The notes: generated by a model not told the origin, from the letters alone. A DNA stretch of 64,000 nucleotides from Geomesophilobacter sediminis (GCF_016458275.1 NZ_JAEMHM010000018.1:62001-126000); one strand, 5' to 3'. Positions 42,284-52,535 are shown, numbered from the stretch's first letter. Numbers and translations are program-made.

Positions 42284-44537
42284 CGCTCTTCTCCTTGTAG
42301 GCGGGTTCCGGGTAGTCGATCCGGTGGTGGTAGATCCCGGAGAGGATCTTGTTGAAGCTCTTGGCGATTTCGTGCAGGTTCTTCAGGGTCAGCTCGCATT
42401 CGTCGAGCTGCCCGTCGATGAAGATGTTGTTGATGATCTTCTGCACCATCCCCTGGATGCGCGCCGGGGTCGGATCGGTAAGGGTGCGCGAGGCCGCCTC
42501 GACGCAGTCGGCAAGGAGCACCAGGCCCGCCTCGCGGGTCTGCGGCTTGGGCCCGGGGTAGCGGAAGTCCCGCTCGTCCACCCCCAGCGTGCCCGGCGGC
42601 TCCGCCGCCTTCGCCTTCTGGTAGAAGAAGGTGATCAGCGAGGTGCCGTGGGACTGGCGGATGATCTCGATGATGGGAAGGCCGAGCCGGTGTTCCCGGG
42701 CCAGTTCCACCCCTTCCTTCACGTGCGAGATCAGGATCAGTGCGCTCATGCTCGGGGAGAGCTTGTCGTGCTTGTTCTCGCACTCGCGGAGGTTCTCGAT
42801 GAAGTACTGGGGCTTCTTCAGCTTGCCCACGTCGTGGTAGTAGGCGGCGACCCGGGCCAGGAGCGGATTGGCGCTGATCGCCTCGGCGCCGGCCTCGACC
42901 AGGTTCCCGACCAGGACGCTGTGGTGGTAGGTGCCCGGGGCCCGGATCATCAGTTCGCGCAAAAGCGGCGCGTTCAGGTTGGCCAGTTCGAGCAGCTTTA
43001 CGTCGGTCGTGTACTGGAAGAGCGCCTCGACCAGGGGGACCATGCCGGAGACGTACACGGCGTTGATGATGCCGCTGGCAAAGGCGAACATCATGCAGTA
43101 GACCGTCTGCAGCGAGATGAGCTGTCCTTCGCCGTAGATGTGGAAGCAAAACGCCACCGCCATGTTGGCGACGCTCACCTTGAGTCCGGCATTGAAGATC
43201 GTGCCCCGCTCCTTGCATTGCCGTACCCCGTGGGCGCCGATGATCCCCCCGACCAGGGCGTACACCACGACCTGGAGCGAGCCGTTGTACATCATCCCGA
43301 TCAGCGGCGCGCAGACCGCGCAGTATACCAGGGCGACCTCGGAGTTGAGGATGATCCGGACGATGATGACGCTCGCGGCGAAGGGGAAGAGGTAGAAGTA
43401 GCCGGAGGTCTCGATGGTGGGGAAGACCCCGCCCAGCGCCGAGGAGACGGCGAAAAGGAGCTTCAAAAGGGCAAAGTGCGCCACGGTGAGCAGCGACAGA
43501 AGGAGGATGTCTTTGTTGGTCGGATTGAACTTGCGGATGTTCTTCCGGGCGAACCGGTAGGGGAGATAGACGAGGACCAGGATCAGCCCGCAGATCCCCA
43601 GGGCGGTCAGCACCGGGGTGAGGCTTTGGGACTTGTTGACCCGGGCGAGCTTCATCGCCTGGTCGGCGGTGACCCGCTCCCCGACCCTCACGATCATCTC
43701 GCCCCGTTTCATCCGGAACAGGACCGGGCGGACCGCGTTTCGGGCCTCGGACTTCTTGTGGTCGGTGGCGTCGCGGTCGAAGGAGAGGTTGGGGGTGACC
43801 ATGCGGAGCAGGAGCCCCTTGATGGTTTCCAGGTCGCGCGGCGAGGCGCCTTGGGTGAGCCGGATGCCGGCGAGAGATCTTTTGACGAAGGGGAGTCCGA
43901 CGCAGGACGAAAAATCGCCGGCGATCTCCTGCCGGGTCTCGGGGTCGAGCACCTGGATGCCGTGGGCGCGGTCCGCCTCGAAGCTCTCCCGCTCGGCTAC
44001 GATCTTCTGCCGATAGTACGGGGCGAGGTTCTTGCCGATCTCGGAGAGGAGGATCCGCTCCTGCTTCACCCGCGCCAGGGCACCGAATTCCGGCGCGGAA
44101 AGCTCCATCCCGAGGACCTTGGCCGCCTGCAGCCGTCCCCCTTCCGCCTCCGGGTTGCGCGCAATGGAAATAGCCTGCTCCAGGCGCCGCACGATCTCGA
44201 TGTTCGCGGTGGGGTCCAGGTCATAGATGTAAGGAGCCGCCGCCTCCGCCTCGGCCTTCTTCTTTTCCGTCAGCAGGAGGTCCTCGATGAGGTAGTCCTG
44301 GCTGGCGCGGATGTCGGAGGTGGCAATGTCCCCCTCACGGTAGGTGACCGCGAGGAACTGCGGGCTGGGCATGACGGCCAGGGTAAGCAGCACCGCCGTC
44401 ACCAGCAGCACGAGGTAACGGCTCCGGCGCTCGTAGCGCTCCGCCGTCAGTCCCCGCTGGGCCGACTCCAACCAGCAGTAGCAGAGCCTGAGTAGCGGGC
44501 TCTGCTGAGTATGTTTATCGCCGCTTTCGCTGGGCAT
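42168..44537 (-). CDS. 7TM-HD phosphodiesterase, PgpH type
   Basis: A membrane protein of 789 residues. A cytoplasmic N-terminus and one helix (about 38-58) precede a large extracytoplasmic domain (7TMR-HDED type). Seven helices follow (about 310-540), then a cytoplasmic HD domain with YYHDVGKLKKPQYFIE, HVKEGVELA and QSHGT (about 570-690). PgpH members hydrolyse c-di-AMP and this is the likely substrate, though not shown. The C-terminus has a charged tail. The ATG at 44537 is chosen over a TTG 33 bases upstream, which lacks a site. It is the first gene of the ybeY-DAGK-corC-lnt-prfB run. Confidence 0.9.
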   Translation of the reverse strand: MPSESGDKHTQQSPLLRLCYCWLESAQRGLTAERYERRSRYLVLLVTAVLLTLAVMPSPQFLAVTYREGDIATSDIRASQDYLIEDLLLTEKKKAEAEAAAPYIYDLDPTANIEIVRRLEQAISIARNPEAEGGRLQAAKVLGMELSAPEFGALARVKQERILLSEIGKNLAPYYRQKIVAERESFEADRAHGIQVLDPETRQEIAGDFSSCVGLPFVKRSLAGIRLTQGASPRDLETIKGLLLRMVTPNLSFDRDATDHKKSEARNAVRPVLFRMKRGEMIVRVGERVTADQAMKLARVNKSQSLTPVLTALGICGLILVLVYLPYRFARKNIRKFNPTNKDILLLSLLTVAHFALLKLLFAVSSALGGVFPTIETSGYFYLFPFAASVIIVRIILNSEVALVYCAVCAPLIGMMYNGSLQVVVYALVGGIIGAHGVRQCKERGTIFNAGLKVSVANMAVAFCFHIYGEGQLISLQTVYCMMFAFASGIINAVYVSGMVPLVEALFQYTTDVKLLELANLNAPLLRELMIRAPGTYHHSVLVGNLVEAGAEAISANPLLARVAAYYHDVGKLKKPQYFIENLRECENKHDKLSPSMSALILISHVKEGVELAREHRLGLPIIEIIRQSHGTSLITFFYQKAKAAEPPGTLGVDERDFRYPGPKPQTREAGLVLLADCVEAASRTLTDPTPARIQGMVQKIINNIFIDGQLDECELTLKNLHEIAKSFNKILSGIYHHRIDYPEPAYKEKSVAAKKPEDSDNEPPKTEAGRDDGVAKGGAEDLRRLGMS

Positions 44538-44687
44538 GTATATTCCGAAGTCCCCACTCTCACGAGGCAAGGGTGCTAAGTTTACCGTAAGGAGTGAATA
44601 TATTCTGTTTGCCGCGCCACTGTCAATGGAAACTGGGGCAGGACGGCGCTTCCCGGATTAGTGTTAGCAAAAATTTAAGAAAGGGCT

Positions 44688-44717
44688 TGCCCTTTGCCGG
44701 GAAATATTGTTATAAGA
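44688..44717 (+). promoter_or_regulatory. candidate promoter of eno
   Basis: TTGCCC and TATAAG separated by 18 bases, giving a leader of about 50 bases before the eno ATG. Confidence 0.55.
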
Positions 44718-44773
44718 CGACAATCCAATAAACGGGCGAACCTGCCCGTTACATTTTATGCAAGCGGGGGTAA

Positions 44774-46066
<1,293 letters not shown>

Positions 46067-46099
46067 CGCTCCGATCAGCGGAGTCAGTTGCCGCATGAT

Positions 46100-46132
46100 A
46101 AAAGGCGCACCGGAATTTCCGGTGCGCCTTTT
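46100..46132 (+). terminator. terminator after eno
   Basis: AAAAGGCGCACCGGAA pairs perfectly with TTCCGGTGCGCCTTTT. Confidence 0.93.
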
Positions 46133-46330
46133 CTATTTGGCTATCTATCAAGCCCCCTTGCCCGCAGAACTCTCTCTACCGGCGGCAATTCCCTAATTCC
46201 CCCGACTTTGAGCTACTAAGCTATAATGCTAGATATGGAGCAGCCACGACCTGCAGCATCAGCTCATCCGGCAAAAACTCCATAATGCTATAACGTGGAG
46301 CCACCACAAAGCCTCAAGGGAGATACCGCC

Positions 46331-46540
46331 ATGGAAGAATGCAAAGATCAGAACCACAAAGAGCATATCTGCGCGCTGACTGCAAAGGGGGATATCTCGC
46401 AGGTCCACAGGCTTTCGCTGCATCCGGAATACGAATGCAACCGGTGCGGAGCCCGGGTGCACGATCTGGATCGCGTCTGCGACCCGCGGGACCTTCCTGA
46501 CATCGGCGATTTCGGCGACGGCGCCGACGTGAAATCCTGA
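46331..46540 (+). CDS. small Cys-containing hypothetical protein
   Basis: A 69-residue acidic protein (MEECKDQNHKEHICALTAKG...) with a CNRCGA pair at about 41-46, a further Cys at about 54 and isolated Cys and His near the N-terminus. This hints at a zinc site or redox role. It resembles small Geobacter-restricted proteins of similar length, but no family name is recognised. AAGGGAG precedes the ATG at good spacing. No neighbour is close enough to suggest an operon. Confidence 0.68.
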   Translation: MEECKDQNHKEHICALTAKGDISQVHRLSLHPEYECNRCGARVHDLDRVCDPRDLPDIGDFGDGADVKS

Positions 46541-46698
46541 TCCGCGCCGTTTTGCCCACCCGCCGGGTTTCTCCTGCCCGGCGGGGCCATCCCCGTCACC
46601 TTCCCTTCCGCGTTCCAAAAGCCCGCCGGCAAATTACCCCCGGTTCTGCAACAAAGACCGCTTGCTTCACCAACGCCGCAGCAGGTATACTCCGCCCC

Positions 46699-47592
46699 AT
46701 GCTTACCTACACCATACAAGCGGAAGATCACCTGCGGCGGGCGGACAGCTTTTTGCGCAACCTTCTCCCGAAGGCCCCCCTGTCGTACATCAAGAAACTT
46801 TTGAGCGCCGGCCACGTCAAGGTCAACGGCAACCCGGCCGCCGCCTCGGACCGGCTGCGGATCGACGACCAGGTCACCGTCAAGGAAAGCGGCAAGACCG
46901 CGGCGATGCTGGAGCGCCCGCGCTTCATGCTCGACATCCTCTACGAAGACAGCTGGATCGTCTCATTCAACAAGCCGGCCGGCCTCGCGGTGCACCGCAC
47001 CGAAAATGCGGCCGAGCCGAACCTCGTTGAGCTGGGGGAAAAGTTTCTGGCCCAGCGCGGCGAGCCGCTGAAACTGCGACCGGTGAACCGCCTCGACAAG
47101 GGGACCTCCGGGGCGATCATCATGGCCAAGAACGGCGTCGCGGCAGGGATGTTCGGGAGAATGGTGAAAGAGGAAGGGCTGGGGAAACTCTACCTGGCAC
47201 TCGTGGAAGGGACGGTCGAGGAGCAGGGGGTGATCGATCTCCCCCTGGAAGGGAAGGAATCGCAGACCCGGTACCGGAGGCTTTTGCAAGGAAGTGAAGG
47301 AGCTTTTCTGGCGGTCTATCCGCTGACCGGCCGGATGCACCAGATCCGCCAGCACCTGCGGGCGATCGGGCGGCCGATCTTGGGCGACTTACGCTACGGC
47401 GGAGCCGGGGTGGACGGATTTACCGGTCATGCGCTGCACTCGTTCACCACCCGGCTCACCCATCCGGCGACCGAGGAAGCGCTGCAGATCACCGCGCCGC
47501 TCCCCGGCGATTTCCTGGACCTGCTGATGACCTTGACCGGCATCGAAGAAAAAGAAGCGGTGCAGCTGTTGGAAGGTTCCGAAGAGAAGTAG
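46699..47592 (+). CDS. RluA-family RNA pseudouridine synthase
   Basis: A 297-residue enzyme. An N-terminal S4 domain (about 15-70, RRADSFLRNLLPKAPLSYIK) is followed by the catalytic domain with the active-site Asp in RPVNRLDKGTSGAIIMAK and a late GRMHQIRQHLRAIGRPILGD. These place it in the RluA/RluC/RluD group, which modifies 23S rRNA; the target uridine is not certain. The ATG at 46699 has no obvious Shine-Dalgarno; the frame is open further upstream without a conserved start. Confidence 0.93.
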   Translation: MLTYTIQAEDHLRRADSFLRNLLPKAPLSYIKKLLSAGHVKVNGNPAAASDRLRIDDQVTVKESGKTAAMLERPRFMLDILYEDSWIVSFNKPAGLAVHRTENAAEPNLVELGEKFLAQRGEPLKLRPVNRLDKGTSGAIIMAKNGVAAGMFGRMVKEEGLGKLYLALVEGTVEEQGVIDLPLEGKESQTRYRRLLQGSEGAFLAVYPLTGRMHQIRQHLRAIGRPILGDLRYGGAGVDGFTGHALHSFTTRLTHPATEEALQITAPLPGDFLDLLMTLTGIEEKEAVQLLEGSEEK

Positions 47593-47612
47593 CCGCAAGG
47601 GCCTGATAAACG

Positions 47613-47775
47613 TCATGCTGATCAGGGTCAATCTTCATACCGAAGCGCCTGAGCCTCCCTCTCCCTCCGGGAGAGGGTCGGGGTGAGGGGATTTCCCCTG
47701 GAGAACCTTCCCTCCCCCCCTTCGGGCACCCCCCCCGGAGGGAGAGGAACCACCGGGAAGTCGACGCTGGTCAGA
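47613..47775. repeat. MITE-like inverted-repeat element, copy 2
   Basis: The left edge TCATGCTGATCAGGGTCAAT has one mismatch to 2900-2919. The right edge TCGACGCTGGTCAG (about 47761-47774) is its approximate inverse. Inside are CCCTCTCCCTCCGGGAGAGG (47656-47675) and a GGAGGGAGAGG. Confidence 0.6.
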
Positions 47776-47779
47776 TTGT

Positions 47780-48445
47780 TCATTGCTTCCACCCCTGTTC
47801 CCCCACCAAAGGGACGAACCGGACCGCGCAGAGCTCCTCGGTCCGGATTTCGGTCTCACCTGCCCGCCGCACCCGCACCAGCTCCTGGGACAGGGGCGAG
47901 CGCCCCACCGGTATCACGAGCCTTCCCCCCAGCGCAAGTTGCCGCACCAACGCATCCGGAACGCTCGGCGCCCCCGCGGTCACGATCATGGCATCGTACG
48001 GGGCGTGTTCCGGAAGCCCCAGGGTACCGTCGGAGCAAAAGACGGTGACGTTGTCGATCCCCAGCCGCCGCAGCCGCTCCCGTGCCTGATCGGCCAGAAG
48101 CGGGAGCCGTTCCACCGAATAGACGCGGTGCACGATCCGGCTCAGGACGGCGGCCTGGTAACCGGACCCGGTGCCGATTTCCAGGACCCGGTCCTCCGCT
48201 TTGAGCTGCAACTCCTGAGTCATGTAGGCGACGATGTACGGCTGGGAGATCGTCTGGCCTTCGTCGATCGGCAGCGGGTAATCGTCGTAGGCAGAGGCCT
48301 CCAGACCGGGCGAAACGAACTCCTCGCGAGGCACCTCCCGCATGGCCCGCAGAACCGCCGCATCGTCGATCCCCCGCCCCATCAGGTGAACGAGGATCAT
48401 GTGCTCCTTTTTCTCCGCTAAATCCCGCGTCCTGTCGTTTCTCAT
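47780..48445 (-). CDS. pcm: protein-L-isoaspartate O-methyltransferase
   Basis: A SAM-dependent repair enzyme of 221 residues that methylates damaged isoaspartyl residues. Motifs are PREEFVSPGLEASAYDDYPL, EGQTISQPYIVAYMTQEL, VLEIGTGSGYQAAVLSRI (SAM motif I) and MIVTAGAPSVPDALVRQL. The ATG at 48445 is preceded by GGGAGG. Downstream on the minus strand is the MITE-like repeat. Confidence 0.96.
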   Translation of the reverse strand: MRNDRTRDLAEKKEHMILVHLMGRGIDDAAVLRAMREVPREEFVSPGLEASAYDDYPLPIDEGQTISQPYIVAYMTQELQLKAEDRVLEIGTGSGYQAAVLSRIVHRVYSVERLPLLADQARERLRRLGIDNVTVFCSDGTLGLPEHAPYDAMIVTAGAPSVPDALVRQLALGGRLVIPVGRSPLSQELVRVRRAGETEIRTEELCAVRFVPLVGEQGWKQ

Positions 48446-48592
48446 GGGCGACCTCCGGGAAAAAACCTAACAATGCTACCACGCTAGGCCCCCTCCGCAA
48501 TCATTAAAACGCGTAAGTATTGACACTAGCGTCGTTTTCCTGCTAAATAGAGGCACCTCCAACCCGAAAATAAAACATGGAAGGGGCGCAAT

Positions 48593-49162
48593 TTGACTGA
48601 TCGCAGATGGGACCGCCGCACGTTCTTCAAGGCTTCGATGCTCTTTGCTGCAACGCTCTTCACGGAAAAAACGGCTTTCGCACGGCTGCCGAATCTCCAG
48701 GGAGCCCCCGAGGGAAAGCTCTCCCTCCACAACATCCACTCCAACGAACGACTGACCGTAACCTACCGCAACAGTCTCGGCGAGTATGACCCGGAGGCGC
48801 TCAAGGCGCTCAACTGGCTCCTGCGCTGCCACTACACCAACCAAGCCACCAAGATGGACCTGAGGGTGATCGAGTACCTGAACCAGGTCGACAAGAACCT
48901 CGGTGGCGGCAACGAGATCCAGATCATCTCCGGCTACCGCTCCCCCGCCTACAACTCCGAACTGCGCCGCGAAGGGCACGGTGGGGTGGCGAAACACAGC
49001 CTGCATACCAAGGGGAAGGCGCTCGACATCGCCGTTCCGGGGGTCGGGCTCAAGACGGTGCGCCGGACCGCGCTCGCCCTGGCCTACGGTGGGGTCGGAT
49101 ACTACTCGCAACCCGGCTTTGTCCACATCGATTCCGGCAATTTCAGAGTCTGGGGCAGGTGA
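48593..49162 (+). CDS. Tat-exported DUF882/M15-like peptidase
   Basis: A 189-residue protein of the YcbK/DUF882 family (metallo D,D- or L,D-carboxypeptidase fold). The N-terminus has a twin-arginine signal (DRRTFFKASMLFAATLFTEK). The zinc-ligand stretches are IISGYRSPAYNSELR, SLHTKGKALDIAVPG and GGVGYYSQPGFVHIDSG, with two His residues and an Asp in the usual places. It should act on peptidoglycan in the periplasm. The start is TTG at 48593, supported by AAGGGGC and by the position of the Tat motif. Confidence 0.92.
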   Translation: MTDRRWDRRTFFKASMLFAATLFTEKTAFARLPNLQGAPEGKLSLHNIHSNERLTVTYRNSLGEYDPEALKALNWLLRCHYTNQATKMDLRVIEYLNQVDKNLGGGNEIQIISGYRSPAYNSELRREGHGGVAKHSLHTKGKALDIAVPGVGLKTVRRTALALAYGGVGYYSQPGFVHIDSGNFRVWGR

Positions 49163-49207
49163 TCTGTTTCAACACCGGGACCCCCACTGTCAGCACCATC
49201 GAATGTA

Positions 49208-49237
49208 TTGACTCTCGGAAAGCGTGAGCAGTACAAT
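49208..49237 (+). promoter_or_regulatory. strong promoter of the structured RNA
   Basis: TTGACT and TACAAT with an 18-base spacer; a second -10-like TATAAT follows at 49237. Transcription would start near 49245. Confidence 0.6.
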
Positions 49238-49245
49238 ATAATCGT

Positions 49246-49450
49246 AAAGAGGAAATGTTCTTTGAACTTCTCTCTGGGGTGCAGGTAACCGGTAGTTTTG
49301 AGGCACCTGTCGACAGATCGAACAGGGTACCCAGGTCCAAGCGTGGTGAGCGATCCGGAAGTTCTCAAGATCGCCTGAAACGCTTTCCCGGGTCATACTG
49401 GCACAAAGGGCAGTACGCTCAGCACCGGTACGGCACCCCCGGAGCGATAA
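49246..49450 (+). ncRNA. ssrS: structured RNA, candidate 6S RNA
   Basis: No coding frame is credible here, yet the sequence folds into one long interrupted hairpin. A closing stem CTCTGGGGTGC (49272-49282) pairs with GCACCCCCGGAG (49433-49444, one bulge). An ACCGGT/ACCGGT helix (49288 with 49424) is followed by a large open central region. The terminal stem comprises ACCCAGG/CCCGGGT, AAGCGT/ACGCTT and GCGATC/GATCGC (49329-49393). This layout, length (about 180 bases) and a short GGTGAGC word after the central bubble fit 6S RNA, which binds sigma70 RNA polymerase. The identity is inferred from shape; exact ends are unknown. Confidence 0.55.
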
Positions 49451-49652
49451 CTGGCGTTTCATGGAGATGAAGCCGACAAGGCCTTGTGTCTCATCCGTCA
49501 TGCGCGTAAGCACCGCTAGAAAAAGGGGTCGCTTCAAGTCGCACCGTATGCATGGCCCTAAAAGGAGCATGCATCCGCCCTCCTAAAAGCGTTCCACCGA
49601 CGGATAAGAGAAAAGCGTCTCATATCAATGCCAGTTATCCACCCTCTTTAAC
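49451..49652. other. non-coding tail after the structured RNA
   Basis: No gene is supported. A hairpin ATGCATG/CATGCAT (about 49549-49573) encloses GCCCTAAAAGGAG, and CTCCTAAAAGCG and AAAAGCGTC words are repeated nearby. It may be the 3' part of a longer transcript ending at the terminator that follows. Confidence 0.5.
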
Positions 49653-49685
49653 AGAAAGCCCGACTTGAAACGTCGGGCTTTTTTG
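49653..49685 (+). terminator. Rho-independent terminator
   Basis: AAGCCCGAC/GTCGGGCTT stem with a seven-base loop and TTTTTT tail. Confidence 0.92.
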
Positions 49686-49773
49686 TGCCTGGTGGAGGCC
49701 ACCGTGGTTGGTGCGAAGCGGGCAGACGAGGCTATACTTTAGCGTCGTCCAATCTGCCAAGGGAGGTACTGTC

Positions 49774-50262
49774 ATGCCACGAGGGATCAGAAGAGCTGAG
49801 GAAAAGGGGCTCCGGACCGTGCGGGCTCCCGATGCATATCTGCCGGGAGAGGGGCGGAAGGAAGGCTCGCTGTGCCGGGGATGCGGCATTGTCTATCGCA
49901 ACAAGCGGTGGCAGCTGGAACCGACCCGGGGCGCAATCTCCTGCGAGGTCCTCTGCCCGGCCTGCCAGCGGATCGAGGACCACAACCCGGGCGGGGTGGT
50001 GACCCTTTCCGGACCGTATCTTGCCGCCCACAAGGAGGAGATCCTCAACACGGTCAGGCACATGGAGTCCAAGTCCCGCACCAAAAACCCTTTGGGGCGG
50101 ATCATGGACATCACCGAGGAAGACGGCCGGGTCGTGGTGACGACGACCGAAGACAAACTGGCCCAGAAACTGGGGCGGGAAGTATTCAAGTCCCAGCGCG
50201 GCGAGTTGCACTACCAGTGGAGTCACGAAAACAACCTGGTCCGGGTCGAGTGGATGCGCTGA
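49774..50262 (+). CDS. BCAM0308-like zinc-ribbon protein
   Basis: A 162-residue soluble protein. Two Cys pairs form a likely zinc ribbon (CRGCGIVYRNKRW at about 36-48 and CPACQRIEDHNPGG at about 64-77). The C-terminal half (MDITEEDGRVVVTTTEDKLA, REVFKSQRGELHYQWSHENN) is typical of the BCAM0308 family, whose function is not known. The ATG at 49774 follows GGGAGG; a longer frame upstream overlaps the terminator and is rejected. It is monocistronic. Confidence 0.82.
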   Translation: MPRGIRRAEEKGLRTVRAPDAYLPGEGRKEGSLCRGCGIVYRNKRWQLEPTRGAISCEVLCPACQRIEDHNPGGVVTLSGPYLAAHKEEILNTVRHMESKSRTKNPLGRIMDITEEDGRVVVTTTEDKLAQKLGREVFKSQRGELHYQWSHENNLVRVEWMR

Positions 50263-50330
50263 CCGCAAGGGAGGCAGCTTGAATTTCCCGGCGCCGGGAC
50301 GATCAGCCCACCGGAGGAGCAGCCACCAAC

Positions 50331-50370
50331 AAAAAAGATCCCCCAACGAAAGTCGGGGGATCTTTTTTTT
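50331..50370. terminator. bidirectional terminator
   Basis: AAAAAAGATCCCCC/GGGGGATCTTTTTT around a short loop, between convergent genes. Confidence 0.93.
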
Positions 50371-50400
50371 CTGTGCTTCGGGCTGGGGAGTGCCGGCGTT

Positions 50401-50622
50401 TCAGCGCAGCGGATCGAACAGGTATTCGAGTCCGTTCACCTTCACCTCGTACATGCAACGGAGCAGGTCCCCGAGCTCTCCCCCGGGATACCCTTCCTGG
50501 TTCATCCAGACCAGATACGGCTCCGGTAGGTCGACCAGCAAAACTCCGGCGTACTTCCCGTACGGCATGCGGGTCCGCGCCAGCTTCAAAAGGTTGGAGC
50601 GCTCGGGAAAAACTTCCTGCAA
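50401..50622 (-). CDS. DUF3820 family protein
   Basis: A 73-residue protein with the family core RMPYGKYAGVLLVDLPEPYL and WMNQEG. DUF3820 proteins are small and have been annotated as quorum-sensing-regulated factors, with nuclease-like or nucleotide-binding folds proposed; no function is certain. The start is TTG at 50622 with AAGGGG upstream, three bases after the S1 protein stop, so the two are translationally linked. Confidence 0.82.
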   Translation of the reverse strand: MQEVFPERSNLLKLARTRMPYGKYAGVLLVDLPEPYLVWMNQEGYPGGELGDLLRCMYEVKVNGLEYLFDPLR

Positions 50623-50625
50623 ATC

Positions 50626-51825
50626 CTACCCCTTGAGCTTCGCCTTGAGCAGATCACCGAGAGTACCCATGGCTTTGGGGGCCTCGGAGACGCTCGCCTT
50701 GTAAGCCTGCATGGTCTCGGCCTGCTCTTCCTGGGCGCGGCTCGCCGCAGCCAGCGACAGGGAGATGCGGCGCTGCTCACGGTCGATCCCTTCCACCTTG
50801 ACCTCGACCTCCTGCCCTTCGGAAAGAACTTCCTTGGGGTGGGCGATCCGCTTGCCGGCGCCCAGCTTGGAGATGTGGATCAGGCCGTCGATCCCTTCCC
50901 CCAAGGTGACGAACGCGCCGAACGGGGTGAGCCGTGCCACCTTGCCGTTCTGGTAGGAGCCTTCCGGGAAGGCCTGGGCCGCAGTTTCCCACGGATCGGC
51001 CAGAGTGTCCTTCAGGGAGAAGGAGATCCGGTCTTTTTCCCAGTCGATCCCCTTGATGATGACTTCGACCTCGTCGCCGACCGAGAGGACGTCGCTGACG
51101 TGTTTCACGCGGGTCCACCCCACCTCGGAGACCGGGAGGAGCCCCTGGACGCTGCCGATGGAAACGAACGCGCCGAAGTCACGCAGGGAAACCACGGTGC
51201 CGCGCACGCGGTCGCCGACCTTGAGGGTTTCCTTGAGCGCTTCTTTCTGCTGGCGCTGTTCTTCCTCGAGGATGGCGCGGTGGGAGACGACGATGTTGCG
51301 GCCGTTCTCCGAGTATTCGGTGATCCGGAAGGCGAGGTGCTTGCCCACGAAGGCGGCGGCATCGTCGATGCGGCGCAGTGCGATCTGGGAGAACGGGCAG
51401 AAGGCGCGCGAACCGGCAACCTTGACCTCGAACCCACCCTTGATCTCCTTCTCCACGGTCCCCTCGACGGGGATCCCGGCGGCATACGCCTCCTGGAGCT
51501 GCGCGTTTCCGGCACCCTTGCCGGCCGCGCCGACCTTGGTGGTAAAGCGCATCTCGTTGTTACGGGAGGAGATGAACCAGGCGCTGACCTTGTCCCCCAC
51601 GTTGACGGTGAGGTTCCCCTCGGCGTCCGTCACTTCCTTTATATCCAGGATCCCCTCGCCTTTTCTCCCGGTGTCGAGAAACACCCAGTCTTTAGCGATC
51701 TTGAGGACCGTTGCTTCAACCTTGTCGCCCGGCTCCAGACGCCCTGCGTCCTTCTGGCTCCGCTCGAACAATGCGGCGAAACTCTCTTCGCCGGTTTCCA
51801 GTTCTTCCACGTTATCGTTATCCAT
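50626..51825 (-). CDS. four-domain S1 RNA-binding protein, RpsA-like
   Basis: A 399-residue protein with four S1-type OB folds, fewer than the six of E. coli S1. They are at about 28-95 (VEATVLKIAKDWVFLDTGRK), 110-180 (KEIKGGFEVKVAGSRAFCPF), 195-265 (GTVVSLRDFGAFVSIGSVQG) and 280-350 (GKVARLTPFGAFVTLGEGID). The last two are the best matched. A short acidic N-terminus and Ala-rich tail flank them. It could be a second S1-like protein affecting translation or RNA stability. The ATG at 51825 follows AGAGGTAGG. Confidence 0.9.
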   Translation of the reverse strand: MDNDNVEELETGEESFAALFERSQKDAGRLEPGDKVEATVLKIAKDWVFLDTGRKGEGILDIKEVTDAEGNLTVNVGDKVSAWFISSRNNEMRFTTKVGAAGKGAGNAQLQEAYAAGIPVEGTVEKEIKGGFEVKVAGSRAFCPFSQIALRRIDDAAAFVGKHLAFRITEYSENGRNIVVSHRAILEEEQRQQKEALKETLKVGDRVRGTVVSLRDFGAFVSIGSVQGLLPVSEVGWTRVKHVSDVLSVGDEVEVIIKGIDWEKDRISFSLKDTLADPWETAAQAFPEGSYQNGKVARLTPFGAFVTLGEGIDGLIHISKLGAGKRIAHPKEVLSEGQEVEVKVEGIDREQRRISLSLAAASRAQEEQAETMQAYKASVSEAPKAMGTLGDLLKAKLKG

Positions 51826-52042
51826 TAGCCTACCTCTTCGCTGAATTATGCCTTTGGGCATTACGCGAGCATACAGGTGAGGGAGTAGTATTGTCAACTG
51901 TCCGTTTGCGCAGCCGGAACTCCAAACGCGCCCGCCGCGACGGGGATTATTGCCGTGCAATAAAAAAATGCTAAAGATCGGCGAAGCACCCTCCGATAAC
52001 TACCTCCATGACATGACACTGTATTGAGTTTTGGAGGGAAAG

Positions 52043-52255
52043 ATGGGCATTCTGGTTTGTTATGACGAATTTACCTATGACGTAGTCAGCGACTATCACC
52101 TCGAGTTCCTTATCAAGTCGAAGTGCATCACCGGATATGTCGAAGACGGCAACTGGGTCCGCCTCGAAGAGGACGTCGAGGGAAACGGCATGGACCCGCG
52201 GGTGCGCCGGACCTCGACCCTGCGCACCGAAAAAGAGATCGACTGGGAAATCTGA
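52043..52255 (+). CDS. small conserved hypothetical protein
   Basis: A 70-residue protein starting MGILVCYDEFTYDVVSDYHL with a well-placed GGAGGG. It resembles Geobacter-restricted small proteins of this start (GILVCY..F.YD.V....LE.LI). It has two Cys but no paired motif and ends KEIDWEI. It lies alone, divergent from the S1 gene. Confidence 0.75.
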   Translation: MGILVCYDEFTYDVVSDYHLEFLIKSKCITGYVEDGNWVRLEEDVEGNGMDPRVRRTSTLRTEKEIDWEI

Positions 52256-52535
52256 GCCGACTTACGGCGGCTTCCTGTCTCTCGGAGCGGATGCCGCCTT
52301 CCCCCCGCTACCGCACCGCCTTGATCACCAAGGCTGCCGCAGCCGAGCCACACCCGGGATCTTCCCCCCCACCAGCTGCGTCCCGACCGGCGCCTCACCA
52401 CCCGATCAAGCACCGATCGCCCCCACCGCGCTCCGCCACCGCCGTACCCCGCATACCGATCCTCCCTGCCACGCCCGCCCCCTTCTGGTACTATTGTCCG
52501 ATCGTGAAAGTTAACGGTCGCGCAAGGGGGGAATC

